Origin: UBA724 sp049596815
Lineage (GTDB): Bacteria > Bacteroidota > Bacteroidia > Flavobacteriales > Flavobacteriaceae
Direction of reading: 5' to 3'
DNA length: 8,476 nt
Assembly (NCBI GenBank): GCA_049596815.1
Contig: JBMYLY010000058.1
Location: 1-8,476 of the forward strand
The notes below the pieces were generated by a model. That model searched no databases, was not told the DNA's origin, and was given only the letters and a program-made list of their open reading frames with translations. The translations under genes and the position numbers were made by a program. Within the stretch, counting starts at the first letter, position 1. Every line of letters begins with the position of its first letter. Shown here one piece after another: positions 1 to 7,254 of the stretch.

Positions 1-1
1 C

Positions 2-1279
2 AACGGCAAATTCCCCATCGATTTGGGCGCTTTTAATGTTGGTGACGGACTAAAGTTACAACCTATTGGTCGATTGTCTTATGGCCATCCGGAGCAAGTG
101 GGGCTTGATTTACAACGATTGCAACTTATTGACAGCATGGCTCATATGGCCATTACTGATTCTATGACGCCGGGTATGCAAATCCTTGTGGCTCGAAAAG
201 GAAAGGTTGTGTATCATAAGTCGTTTGGGCATATGCGGTATGACAAACGCATTCCAATAAAATGGTATCATCGCTATGATTTGGCATCTCTCACAAAAAT
301 TCTGGCATCCTTGCCATTGGCAATGCGTGAACAAGAAAAAGACAGCTTGTTTTTGAGCCGTCCTATTGCCTCATTAATCCATTCTTATGATGGCTCCAAC
401 AAAGCGGATGTGAATTTTAAGCAACTGTTCTCTCACCATGCAGGCATCCAGCCATGGATACCTTTCTACAAAGAAACTCTAGATAGCATTACCCTAGAAC
501 CCAGACAAGACTTATACCGAAATCGACAGCGTAAAAGGCACCGCATTCAGATTGCGGATCAATTGCATTTGCAATCATCTTATTTGGATTCTATAGAAAC
601 ACAAATCATCGACAGTCCTTTGTTGGATTCCCTTTATTACAAATACAGCGATTTGCCATACTATATGTTTAAATCCTATATAGAGGAACGTCATAAGTCG
701 CGGATTGACAAACAGTTTGAGGATTTTTTAAGAGGACCTATGGGCTTGTACCATACCTCCTACAATCCCCTGTCACTGATTGACAAAAACTTGGTTGTGC
801 CCTCTGAAATAGACACTTATTATCGCCACCAAGAATTGCAAGGTTTTGTTCATGATATGGGTGCCGCCATGCAAGATGGGGTAGGAGGACATGCGGGACT
901 GTTTTCCAACGCTAACGACGTTGCCAAAATCATGCAAATGTATCTGCTAGGGGGTAGCTATGGCGGAAAAAAATACTTGCAACCTAAAACCATAAAATCC
1001 TTTAACCAACGTTATTTTGCGAAACAAAACAACCGCCGAGGCATCGGTTTTGACAAGCAGCAGTTTGAAGACCCCGGACCGACTTGCCTGTGTGCTTCAG
1101 ACAGTAGCTTTGGTCATTCGGGCTTTACGGGAACCTTTGCGTGGGCCGACCCCGAATACGACTTGGTTTACGTATTTTTGTCGAATCGCACCTACCCAAC
1201 GATGGAAAACACGCGATTGGTGGACACCAATATTAGATCGGAAGTGCAACGTATAATTTATAAAGCTCTACTCCAGTAA
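2..1279 (+). CDS. Beta-lactamase-family serine hydrolase domain, probable C-terminal part of a GH3 fusion protein (5' partial)
   Basis: The frame is open at the window edge, so this is the C-terminal end of a longer protein. The leading residues NGKFPID and a following GDGL resemble the end of a GH3 (NagZ-type N-acetylglucosaminidase) module, which in Bacteroidota is often fused to a beta-lactamase domain; the fusion is inferred, since the GH3 catalytic part is outside the window. Counting from the TTG at 23, the serine hydrolase signatures are SLTK at 89-92 (nucleophile Ser and Lys), YSD at 208-210 in the place of the usual YxN, GGHAGLFS at 288-295, and GHSGFTGT at 364-371 replacing KTG. Such proteins are envelope enzymes acting on peptidoglycan or related substrates; true beta-lactam resistance is not implied. 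The stop codon lies 2 nt before bshA, so the two are probably co-transcribed. The TTG at 23 is not likely to be a start, because conserved-looking sequence continues upstream. Confidence 0.85.
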   Translation, partial: NGKFPIDLGAFNVGDGLKLQPIGRLSYGHPEQVGLDLQRLQLIDSMAHMAITDSMTPGMQILVARKGKVVYHKSFGHMRYDKRIPIKWYHRYDLASLTKILASLPLAMREQEKDSLFLSRPIASLIHSYDGSNKADVNFKQLFSHHAGIQPWIPFYKETLDSITLEPRQDLYRNRQRKRHRIQIADQLHLQSSYLDSIETQIIDSPLLDSLYYKYSDLPYYMFKSYIEERHKSRIDKQFEDFLRGPMGLYHTSYNPLSLIDKNLVVPSEIDTYYRHQELQGFVHDMGAAMQDGVGGHAGLFSNANDVAKIMQMYLLGGSYGGKKYLQPKTIKSFNQRYFAKQNNRRGIGFDKQQFEDPGPTCLCASDSSFGHSGFTGTFAWADPEYDLVYVFLSNRTYPTMENTRLVDTNIRSEVQRIIYKALLQ

Positions 1280-1281
1280 AA

Positions 1282-2415
1282 ATGCGCATCGGAATTGTTT
1301 GTTACCCTACTTTTGGCGGTAGTGGCGTCGTGGCCACAGAACTGGGAATTGCTTTGGCTCAAAATGGCCATCAGGTCCATTTTATGACCTACAAACAGCC
1401 AGTTCGTCTCAATGCCTTACAACCCAATATTCACTTCCACGAGGTCTATGTCCCCAAGTATCCTTTGTTTCACTACCAACCCTATGAGCTGGCACTTTCC
1501 AGTACGCTGGTCGATATGGTCAAGTTGCATAAATTGGATTTGCTCCACGTGCATTATGCCATTCCGCATGCCTACGCAGCCTATATGGCCAAACAGATGT
1601 TGGCTGAGGCGGACATCAATATACCCATAGTTACTACGCTACATGGTTCTGATATCACACTTGTAGGAAGTCACCCATTTTACAAGCCAGCGGTTACTTT
1701 TAGTATCAATCATTCCGATGTGGTCACGAGTGTATCTCAAAGCCTACGCGAGGATACACAGCGTTTGCTAGATGTAAACCGTGAGATTGAGGTGGTGCCC
1801 AACTTTATAGACATTAAAAAATACGACAAGCTGCGTGAGAATTGCCAACGCAGTATGATGGCCGAACCACACGAGCGTATTATCACCCATGTGAGCAATT
1901 TCAGGCCTGTCAAACGTGTACAAGATGTGCTGCATGTGTTCGCGCGTATTGTTCAAAAACAACCCGCCAAATTGATGATGGTGGGCGATGGTCCTGAGCG
2001 AAAAATGGCGGAAGATCTGTGCGCCCAACTACAAATAGATGAGCATGTGGTCTTTTTAGGCAATTCCAACGATGTGTATAGAGTGTTGTGTTTCTCCGAT
2101 CTGTTTTTATTACCCTCACAGACCGAAAGCTTTGGCTTGGCGGCTTTGGAGGCCATGGCTGCGCGCACACCTGTCATTTGTACCAATCAAGGGGGGCTTC
2201 CCGAAGTGGTTGAAGACGGTGTTTCAGGCTATCTTACCCCCGTGGGGGATACAGATACTATGTCTCAAAATGCCATTGCGCTTTTGGGCGATATAGACCA
2301 GCTCAGACAGTTTAAAGACGCTGCCTACAACAGGGCAAAAACATTTGATATCGCTCATGTGGTACCTATGTATATGGACATCTATGAAAAGGCACTGAAA
2401 TCCGTGGCACGCTAG
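1282..2415 (+). CDS. bshA: N-acetyl-alpha-D-glucosaminyl L-malate synthase BshA (bacillithiol synthesis)
   Basis: A GT4-family, GT-B-fold glycosyltransferase that joins GlcNAc from UDP-GlcNAc to L-malate, the first step of bacillithiol synthesis in the cytoplasm. The 377-residue length is normal for the family. The N-terminus has CYPTFGGSGVVATELG (7-22), the glycine-rich loop typical of BshA, followed by HVHYAIPHA (89-97) and TTLHGSDIT (118-126), both very close to Bacillus BshA. The C-terminal nucleotide-sugar domain carries SNFRPVKR (205-212), MVGDGPER (233-240) and the EX7E pair E282/E290 in TESFGLAALE. The ATG at 1282 fits the family N-terminus; no Shine-Dalgarno sequence precedes it, as is usual in Bacteroidota. 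It follows the serine hydrolase gene by 2 nt. At its 3' end it overlaps the convergent DUF1338 gene: the TAG stop is part of a CTAG that serves both genes. No bshB or bshC is in the window. Confidence 0.96.
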   Translation: MRIGIVCYPTFGGSGVVATELGIALAQNGHQVHFMTYKQPVRLNALQPNIHFHEVYVPKYPLFHYQPYELALSSTLVDMVKLHKLDLLHVHYAIPHAYAAYMAKQMLAEADINIPIVTTLHGSDITLVGSHPFYKPAVTFSINHSDVVTSVSQSLREDTQRLLDVNREIEVVPNFIDIKKYDKLRENCQRSMMAEPHERIITHVSNFRPVKRVQDVLHVFARIVQKQPAKLMMVGDGPERKMAEDLCAQLQIDEHVVFLGNSNDVYRVLCFSDLFLLPSQTESFGLAALEAMAARTPVICTNQGGLPEVVEDGVSGYLTPVGDTDTMSQNAIALLGDIDQLRQFKDAAYNRAKTFDIAHVVPMYMDIYEKALKSVAR

Positions 2416-3323
2416 TTTTTTCGTTGAGTCTGACTGCTAAAGGTGCTTTCAAAAATTTTATCCGCATTGCCTGCCTCAAACCCTTCCCTGCGATGGGTTG
2501 TGGTAAGAAGCTTTTTGGGTACATTTATGTATTTGGGCAACACCAGTCTCTCGGCAAACTCCACATAGCTTCCCGCGATGGTATGGGTGTCTCCATCGGC
2601 AAATTCACTTGAGATTTTGTTCGCTACCGTACTACTTTGGCGTAGCAAACTGTCTGGACTTGTCTTTATTTCGCCACCTGCATTATTTAGAACGATACCT
2701 GCTGATTTAAGTAGCTCATTAAAGTTTTCCAATTGGTTGTAAGGTTTTGGAAGGGCATGTACGCTGATGGTATAGTGATTGAGGTAGTAGCGGTTGTACA
2801 GCACCCAGGCGCCGTATTCGGATTCTGACAACAGGGCTTGGTAATCATCATATGTTGGTGTGTTCCAAAGCGGTAGGTGTAAAAAATCGACCACATTTTC
2901 CGCATGGTCCAAATCCAAACCATCTACGGGGTCGCTGTGGATGTTTTGGGTGTAGAGGCCAATGATTTTTTGCGCTTGTTTGGACAAATCGCCCACGCGT
3001 AGTTCACTGATAAACACCCTTGGATAGTGTTCCATGGGAGGTTTGTACCAATAGGCATCTAGTTTTTTGGTCTCAAAATGATAGTGCTCCATTTTTTGAT
3101 AGCCATGATGGAGAAATATCTTTTCAAAAGAAGCGATGCCCAAATGAGGAATTCCCATGGTGCGAAAAGCAATGTGGTCGTTGACAATATCGGATTGGGA
3201 ACCGATGCAGCCCTTCTCTATAAGCAGTTTGGTAATCTGTCTGACTGCGGGAACCCGTTGGGCATAAGTGTCAAACAGGCCATTAAGAATGAGATCGATG
3301 GGTTTTTGGGTCGAAAATTTCAT
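2412..3323 (-). CDS. DUF1338 protein, probable 2-oxoadipate dioxygenase/decarboxylase (HglS-like)
   Basis: This 303-residue protein belongs to the DUF1338 family. Characterised members (Pseudomonas putida HglS and its plant relatives) are Fe(II) enzymes that turn 2-oxoadipate into D-2-hydroxyglutarate late in lysine breakdown. It is shorter than HglS (about 460 residues) and closer in size to the compact plant and Bacteroidota forms. Candidate metal ligands fit the family pattern: H50 in DHIAFRT with R54 as the likely substrate-binding Arg, H183 in NHYTISVH, and E256 in SYVEFAERL. No signal peptide is seen, so it is cytoplasmic. The ATG at 3323 lies 12 nt after the stop of the upstream dehydrogenase gene, which points to an operon and supports a role in lysine catabolism. 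The family call is strong; the exact substrate is inferred from the family and the neighbour. Confidence 0.87.
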   Translation of the reverse strand: MKFSTQKPIDLILNGLFDTYAQRVPAVRQITKLLIEKGCIGSQSDIVNDHIAFRTMGIPHLGIASFEKIFLHHGYQKMEHYHFETKKLDAYWYKPPMEHYPRVFISELRVGDLSKQAQKIIGLYTQNIHSDPVDGLDLDHAENVVDFLHLPLWNTPTYDDYQALLSESEYGAWVLYNRYYLNHYTISVHALPKPYNQLENFNELLKSAGIVLNNAGGEIKTSPDSLLRQSSTVANKISSEFADGDTHTIAGSYVEFAERLVLPKYINVPKKLLTTTHRREGFEAGNADKIFESTFSSQTQRKN

Positions 3324-3335
3324 TGATAAAAGGTT

Positions 3336-4400
3336 TTATGGGGTGTTAAAAAGACTTCCGTTTTGGGTGGCCAAAAAAGTATTCAAGTCGATTTCTTCTT
3401 GTTTGATAAAACCTTTTTGAGGTAGTTGATTGTTAGCTACCATTTCCACGACTGCTGCTAAAGAAGCCGCTGTGGTCCAAGAGATGGCGCGCCATGTGTG
3501 ACCCGCAATCACTTTAGGGAAATAGGTTTTAAAAAACTCTTTACGTCGCATCCGACCCTCTATCTTTCCCTCCACTACCGCATAAACATGTACCAAATCG
3601 TCATCGACCGGAGGCTTGGCATGGGTCAAGATGGCCTCCAGTTGTTGGAGATCATTTTTCATTACCAATTCATAGAGCATAAACCGCATAAGCTTGCCAT
3701 GACCCGGATAGCGAATTGTTTTGTAGTTGAGTGTGTCGACTTTGCCTTCAAAAGTGGCGCACATGGTGCCAAGTCCGCCTGAGGTGGTAAATGCCTCGTA
3801 TTCCTGCCCTTCTATATTCATCTGTTCAAAACCTTGAAGGGAAGGTACCATTTTGCGTTTGCCATTGTGAATGGCTTCGGCATCGTTGAGATATTCGTTA
3901 AGTACACCTGTGGGTGACCACGTAAACGAATAGGCCATTTGCCCATTGGGATAGCGTGGCAAAGCCCCTACACGCAACTCAATATCACGAATTTCGTCGA
4001 ACTGCTTGGCCAAGTCCCCACCAATGATGCCTATAAATCCGGGTGCCAGTCCACATTGGGGCGCCAACACACCCACTGCCGATGCTCCTAAAGCCTCTAT
4101 GTGTTGGGTGGTAGACACATCCTCTGTAAGGTCAAAATAATGAATGCCTTTTCGGTGGGCGATTTCAGCCACATGACGGTTTAGATAGTAGGGTAGGGCC
4201 GAGACCACACCGTCGGCTTTGTCTAGGATTTTGTGGATGGTATCGACATCACTGATATCTGCTTGATGTACGGTAAACGGCAATGTAAAGTCATAGTGGG
4301 GTTGTTGTAGATCGTAACCTTCGACCTCAAACGATTTGCTTAAAAGCACACCAACCAATGTGCCAACTTTACCCATTCCTAAAACAATTATCTTGTTCAT
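3336..4400 (-). CDS. Saccharopine dehydrogenase / lysine 6-dehydrogenase family oxidoreductase
   Basis: A 354-residue cytoplasmic NAD(P)-dependent enzyme. It starts with a Rossmann fold: IIVLGMGKVG (4-13) contains the GxGxxG turn, and D30 at the end of the second strand (EVEGYDL) favours NAD over NADP. ADGVVSALPYYLN (62-74), APQCGLAPG (113-121), TSGGLGTM (206-213) and YKTIRYPGH (226-234) are hallmarks of the saccharopine dehydrogenase family with its C-terminal catalytic domain. Two functions are compatible: lysine 6-dehydrogenase (lysine to aminoadipate semialdehyde directly) or the saccharopine-cleaving enzyme. The following DUF1338 gene makes a role in lysine breakdown the best reading; I cannot separate the two reactions by eye. 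It is the first gene of a minus-strand operon and reads away from the 178-nt intergenic region at 4401-4578. A polyamine-type carboxynorspermidine dehydrogenase is a less likely alternative. Confidence 0.85.
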   Translation of the reverse strand: MNKIIVLGMGKVGTLVGVLLSKSFEVEGYDLQQPHYDFTLPFTVHQADISDVDTIHKILDKADGVVSALPYYLNRHVAEIAHRKGIHYFDLTEDVSTTQHIEALGASAVGVLAPQCGLAPGFIGIIGGDLAKQFDEIRDIELRVGALPRYPNGQMAYSFTWSPTGVLNEYLNDAEAIHNGKRKMVPSLQGFEQMNIEGQEYEAFTTSGGLGTMCATFEGKVDTLNYKTIRYPGHGKLMRFMLYELVMKNDLQQLEAILTHAKPPVDDDLVHVYAVVEGKIEGRMRRKEFFKTYFPKVIAGHTWRAISWTTAASLAAVVEMVANNQLPQKGFIKQEEIDLNTFLATQNGSLFNTP

Positions 4401-4547
4401 TATATAACAATATGTTTTAGTAAAGTTATATAAAAAACAAAATGAAAGGGATGTTGCAAGAGAAAATATATTAACAATCGGGTTGTGGTTTTTATATTCG
4501 CTATTTTTCTAATTCTATCACTATACACTTTAACACAACTTTATTAC

Positions 4548-4574
4548 TTGTCTAATTTTCTTTTTATACATTTG
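4548..4574 (+). promoter_or_regulatory. Candidate Bacteroidota-type promoter for the metal-handling operon
   Basis: TACATTTG at 4567-4574 is a perfect match to the Bacteroidota -7 element TAnnTTTG. A TTG at 4548-4550 could be the -33 element, with 16 nt between them, which is slightly shorter than the usual spacing. The region is very AT-rich. The box ends only 4 nt before the ATG at 4579, so the transcript would start at or next to the start codon. A weaker arrangement with the same spacing, TTG at 4483-4485 and TATTTTTC at 4502-4509, would give a leader of about 65 nt. No clear operator repeat was found. Confidence 0.45.
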
Positions 4575-4578
4575 TGAC

Positions 4579-4971
4579 ATGCAAAAGTTCGGTTCTATCG
4601 TATTGGTAATGTGGGTATTATTACTTTCTACTCATATACCGCTACATGCGCATTTTTGCTGTGATACCTTGGTAGATGCTTCTTTGTATGCGGAAGCAAA
4701 AGCTTGTTGTGATCAACAAAAAACTTTAGAAAAAAACCCTGTTATCGGCAAAAAATGCTGCATAGATTGGGAATTGGTTTTTGACGGTTACGATGACTGC
4801 GCCCACACCTCGATTGCCGATTTCGATACGCCTGAATTGTTATCAACAGCCTTTGGTTTTTCTTATCATGCGCCTGTAGTTGTTGCTGAAAAGACTCTTT
4901 TTTCTGGCAAAGATCCACCCGAACCATCTCATGTTTCCCTTTATACATTGTTTGAGGTGTATTTAATTTGA
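4579..4971 (+). CDS. Small secreted Cys-rich protein, HYC_CC_PP-like
   Basis: A 130-residue exported protein. Residues 1-24 form a signal peptide (K3, a hydrophobic core through about 20, then LHA before H25). The mature part has HFC (25-27), three Cys pairs (C27-C28, C43-C44, C60-C61), a lone C74 and a DPPEP motif at 112-116. This order of HYC-like motif, CC and PP matches the small Bacteroidota proteins known as the HYC_CC_PP family, here divergent with F in place of Y. Those proteins often lie beside TonB-dependent receptors and HMA-domain proteins, as this one does. The function is not established; metal binding by the paired cysteines in the periplasm is my inference. M11 is an alternative start, but it would remove the only positive charge of the signal peptide, so the ATG at 4579 is preferred. 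A hairpin starts at its stop codon. Confidence 0.78.
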   Translation: MQKFGSIVLVMWVLLLSTHIPLHAHFCCDTLVDASLYAEAKACCDQQKTLEKNPVIGKKCCIDWELVFDGYDDCAHTSIADFDTPELLSTAFGFSYHAPVVVAEKTLFSGKDPPEPSHVSLYTLFEVYLI

Positions 4972-5004
4972 TTGACGAACCCTGTTTTCGTTCAATCAAG
5001 TTTT
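4968..5004 (+). terminator. Hairpin at the end of the Cys-rich gene: weak terminator, attenuator or processing site
   Basis: TTGATTGACGAA (4968-4979) pairs with TTCGTTCAATCAA (4987-4999), giving 12 base pairs with one bulged T at 4991 and a 7-nt loop. It is followed by G and then only four T (5001-5004). The left arm contains the TGA stop of the Cys-rich gene. The receptor gene starts 20 nt after the T run, and I see no good promoter between, so a full terminator here would isolate it. A partial terminator or an mRNA-stabilising structure that lowers receptor expression relative to the first gene is as plausible. Confidence 0.5.
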
Positions 5005-5023
5005 ATGTAACACCCAAGTTATT

Positions 5024-7231
5024 ATGTATTCAAAAATTATTGTATTTCTATATAGTGTTTGTGTAGCCTCTGCACAACAAGCCATCAACGGGATGGTTCA
5101 CATTCAAGAGGGGCAAGACCTACGTCCACTCGAAGGTGTCAATATCTATTGGGCTGGGACTACGACCGGTACGATTTCTGATGTTTCCGGTAAGTTTCGT
5201 GTAACTCCTGTCGATGACACCAACCAATTGGTGTTCTCTTATATCGGCTTTAAAACCGATACACTAAGGGTCAACACCCGAGAGATGATTCACCACACCA
5301 TGCGCCCACAAACAGATGATAATCTGGATGAGGTGGTGATTTCCAAGCGTCGAAAGACCGTTCAGAAATCCTATTTCGAAACCCAGAACATTGTCAATGT
5401 GAGTAGTGATGAGTTGCTCAAAGCAGCTTGTTGCAACCTTTCGGAGAGTTTTGAAACCAACCCCTCTATCGATGTCAATTTTGACGATGCCTTAACTGGA
5501 GTCAAACAAGTACAAATGATGGGTTTGGCGAGTCCGTATCTGATGATTTCTGAAGAGAATATCCCCATGGTACGTGGTGCTTCACAGGTATATGGTTTGA
5601 GTTTTACCCCTGGTACATGGGTCGAAAGCATGCAGATTACCAAAGGTGCCGGCAGTGTGGTCAATGGGTTTGAAAGCATGACAGGCCAGATCAATACCGA
5701 ACTAAAAAAACCTTTGAGCAGTGAAAAACTGTTTCTCAATTTGTTTCGCTCATTCAACGGCCGCTCGGAGCTCAATTTGCACACCAAGACCGATGTTTCA
5801 TCCAAGCTATCGACCAATCTTTTTGTGCACCTCAACCAGCGCGACCAAAAAAATGATCGCAATAATGACAGCTTTTTGGACAACCCTTTGTCTGAGCAAT
5901 GGAATGTGCTCAACCGTTGGCAGTATATTGATGCTGAAAAAGGCTTTGTTTCTTTTTTAAACCTCAGATTGATGGGCGATCAAAAACAACTCGGATCGGT
6001 CGATTTTGACCCCGATTTGCATAAAGACACCAATAGTTTTTGGGGAAGTGAAATCTTTACCGACCGACTCGACGCTTCCTTTAAGCTGGGGTATGTCAAT
6101 CCCGCCATTCCATATGAAAGCATTGGCTTCCAGTTGGCACACAGCCGTCATGACCAAGATTCCTATTTTGGTTTGCGCACTTACGACATCAATCACCAAA
6201 GTTGGTATGGGAGTGTATTGTTCAATTCCATTATTAGCAACACCAAACACAAGTTTAAAACCGGTCTCAATGTTGCTTACGATGCTTACAAAGAACAAGT
6301 GCTGACCAACTCTTACAACCGCATTGACCGTTCTGTAGGAGGGTATTTTGAATACACCTATGACAGTTTGGAAAAATTGAGTGGCTCCCTGGGTTTGCGC
6401 TACGACCATCACAACCAGTTGGGAGGGTTTGCTACGCCCAGAGTGCATTTGAGGTATAAGTTTTCCGACCTGACCACCTTGCGGTTTTCTGTGGGTAGTG
6501 GCCGAAAGACTGCCAATATCTTTAGTGAAAATCAAAAGTTGTTTGCTTCTTCCAGAACCATAGAGGTGCCCAATGTGTCTGACAGCCGTTTCGGCTTGTT
6601 GCCAGAACGTTCTTGGAACTACGGCTTTAGCCTTATCAAAGGCTTTGACTTGTGGCAGCTGCCTTCGAGTTTGAACTTGGATGTGTTTCGCACTGAGTTT
6701 GTAAATCAGGTGGTGGTCGATTGGGAAACCGCCAGTGCCATTCGTTTCTACAACCTTGAGGGCGATAGTTTTGCCAATAGCGTGCAGTTGGGGTTTGACA
6801 GTGAGTTGGCTAGAGATGTCAATTTGCGCTTGGCCTACAAGTACTACGATGTGCAGTTGGATTACAGATCGGGACGCAAACAAAAACCCTTACAGCCCGA
6901 ACATCGTTTTTTTGCCAATTTGGGCTATGTGGGTAGCAAATGGCGATTGGACGGTACCTACCATTACACCGGTGCCATGCGAGTCCCAGCTACGGCCAAT
7001 CATCTCGACGGGCAGACATCCAAACCTTTTGGACTGGTCAATACCCAAGTCACCTATATCCCAAAACCCGAACTTGAATTTTATGTAGGTGCTGAAAATG
7101 CATTTGATTATCGTCAAACAGATCCCATTGTGTCTGCCAACGATCCATTTGCTAAATCCTTTGATACCACACAAGTATATGCACCTGTTGTGGGTAGTAT
7201 GTTTTATCTAGGCATGCGATATAATTTTTAA
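5024..7231 (+). CDS. TonB-dependent outer-membrane receptor with carboxypeptidase-regulatory-like N-terminal domain
   Basis: A 735-residue outer-membrane transporter energised by TonB-ExbBD. The signal peptide (1-17, ending ASA before Q18) is followed by a carboxypeptidase-D-regulatory-like domain at about 20-95 (INGMV, PLEGVNIYW, GTISDVSGKF, LVFSYIGFKT), then LDEVVI (101-106) as the TonB-box-like segment. The plug covers about 115-230 (MMGLASPYLMI, ITKGAGSVVNGFESMTGQIN), and the rest is a beta-barrel ending in the aromatic signature GMRYNF with a terminal Phe. A Cys pair, C136-C137 in LLKAACCNLS, sits near the start of the plug. It is not a SusC-type protein: it is shorter and has no SusD neighbour. 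Placed between a Cys-rich secreted protein and an HMA-like protein, it probably moves a metal ion or metal complex; the substrate is unknown. Start: the ATG at 5024 gives a complete signal peptide. The next gene follows after 23 nt. Confidence 0.93.
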   Translation: MYSKIIVFLYSVCVASAQQAINGMVHIQEGQDLRPLEGVNIYWAGTTTGTISDVSGKFRVTPVDDTNQLVFSYIGFKTDTLRVNTREMIHHTMRPQTDDNLDEVVISKRRKTVQKSYFETQNIVNVSSDELLKAACCNLSESFETNPSIDVNFDDALTGVKQVQMMGLASPYLMISEENIPMVRGASQVYGLSFTPGTWVESMQITKGAGSVVNGFESMTGQINTELKKPLSSEKLFLNLFRSFNGRSELNLHTKTDVSSKLSTNLFVHLNQRDQKNDRNNDSFLDNPLSEQWNVLNRWQYIDAEKGFVSFLNLRLMGDQKQLGSVDFDPDLHKDTNSFWGSEIFTDRLDASFKLGYVNPAIPYESIGFQLAHSRHDQDSYFGLRTYDINHQSWYGSVLFNSIISNTKHKFKTGLNVAYDAYKEQVLTNSYNRIDRSVGGYFEYTYDSLEKLSGSLGLRYDHHNQLGGFATPRVHLRYKFSDLTTLRFSVGSGRKTANIFSENQKLFASSRTIEVPNVSDSRFGLLPERSWNYGFSLIKGFDLWQLPSSLNLDVFRTEFVNQVVVDWETASAIRFYNLEGDSFANSVQLGFDSELARDVNLRLAYKYYDVQLDYRSGRKQKPLQPEHRFFANLGYVGSKWRLDGTYHYTGAMRVPATANHLDGQTSKPFGLVNTQVTYIPKPELEFYVGAENAFDYRQTDPIVSANDPFAKSFDTTQVYAPVVGSMFYLGMRYNF

Positions 7232-7254
7232 ATAAACTTTAATTTTAAAACATC

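Noticed and set aside
23..25. TTG as the start codon of the serine hydrolase
   Set aside because: The frame is open upstream to the window edge and the residues before it resemble the end of a GH3 module, so the gene is truncated by the window.
23..1279. A true beta-lactamase resistance gene
   Set aside because: The motifs (SLTK, YSD, HSG) fit the broad class C-like serine hydrolase/esterase group fused to GH3 enzymes; nothing shows resistance activity.
2403..2421. CGTGGCACG followed by six T as a terminator for bshA
   Set aside because: The palindrome leaves a one-base loop, so it cannot form a hairpin. The T run is explained by Lys/Asn codons at the end of the opposing gene.
4421..4428. 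TAACTTTA on the minus strand as the -7 box of the dehydrogenase operon
   Set aside because: It matches seven of eight consensus positions in very AT-rich DNA, but no TTG or TTTG lies at a suitable distance upstream, so it cannot be told from chance.
5371..5913. A 180-codon minus-strand open frame opposite the receptor plug
   Set aside because: It is a shadow of the conserved plug coding sequence, with no motif and no gene context.
5957..6883. A 308-codon open frame on the minus strand inside the receptor gene
   Set aside because: It lies wholly antisense to a clear beta-barrel coding region, has no recognisable domain or signal peptide, and its composition is that expected from the complement of the receptor codons.
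7232..7254. A separate promoter for the HMA-like gene in the short gap after the receptor
   Set aside because: Only AT-rich near matches such as TAATTTTA are present and no -33 element could be placed; the 23-nt gap fits an operon better.
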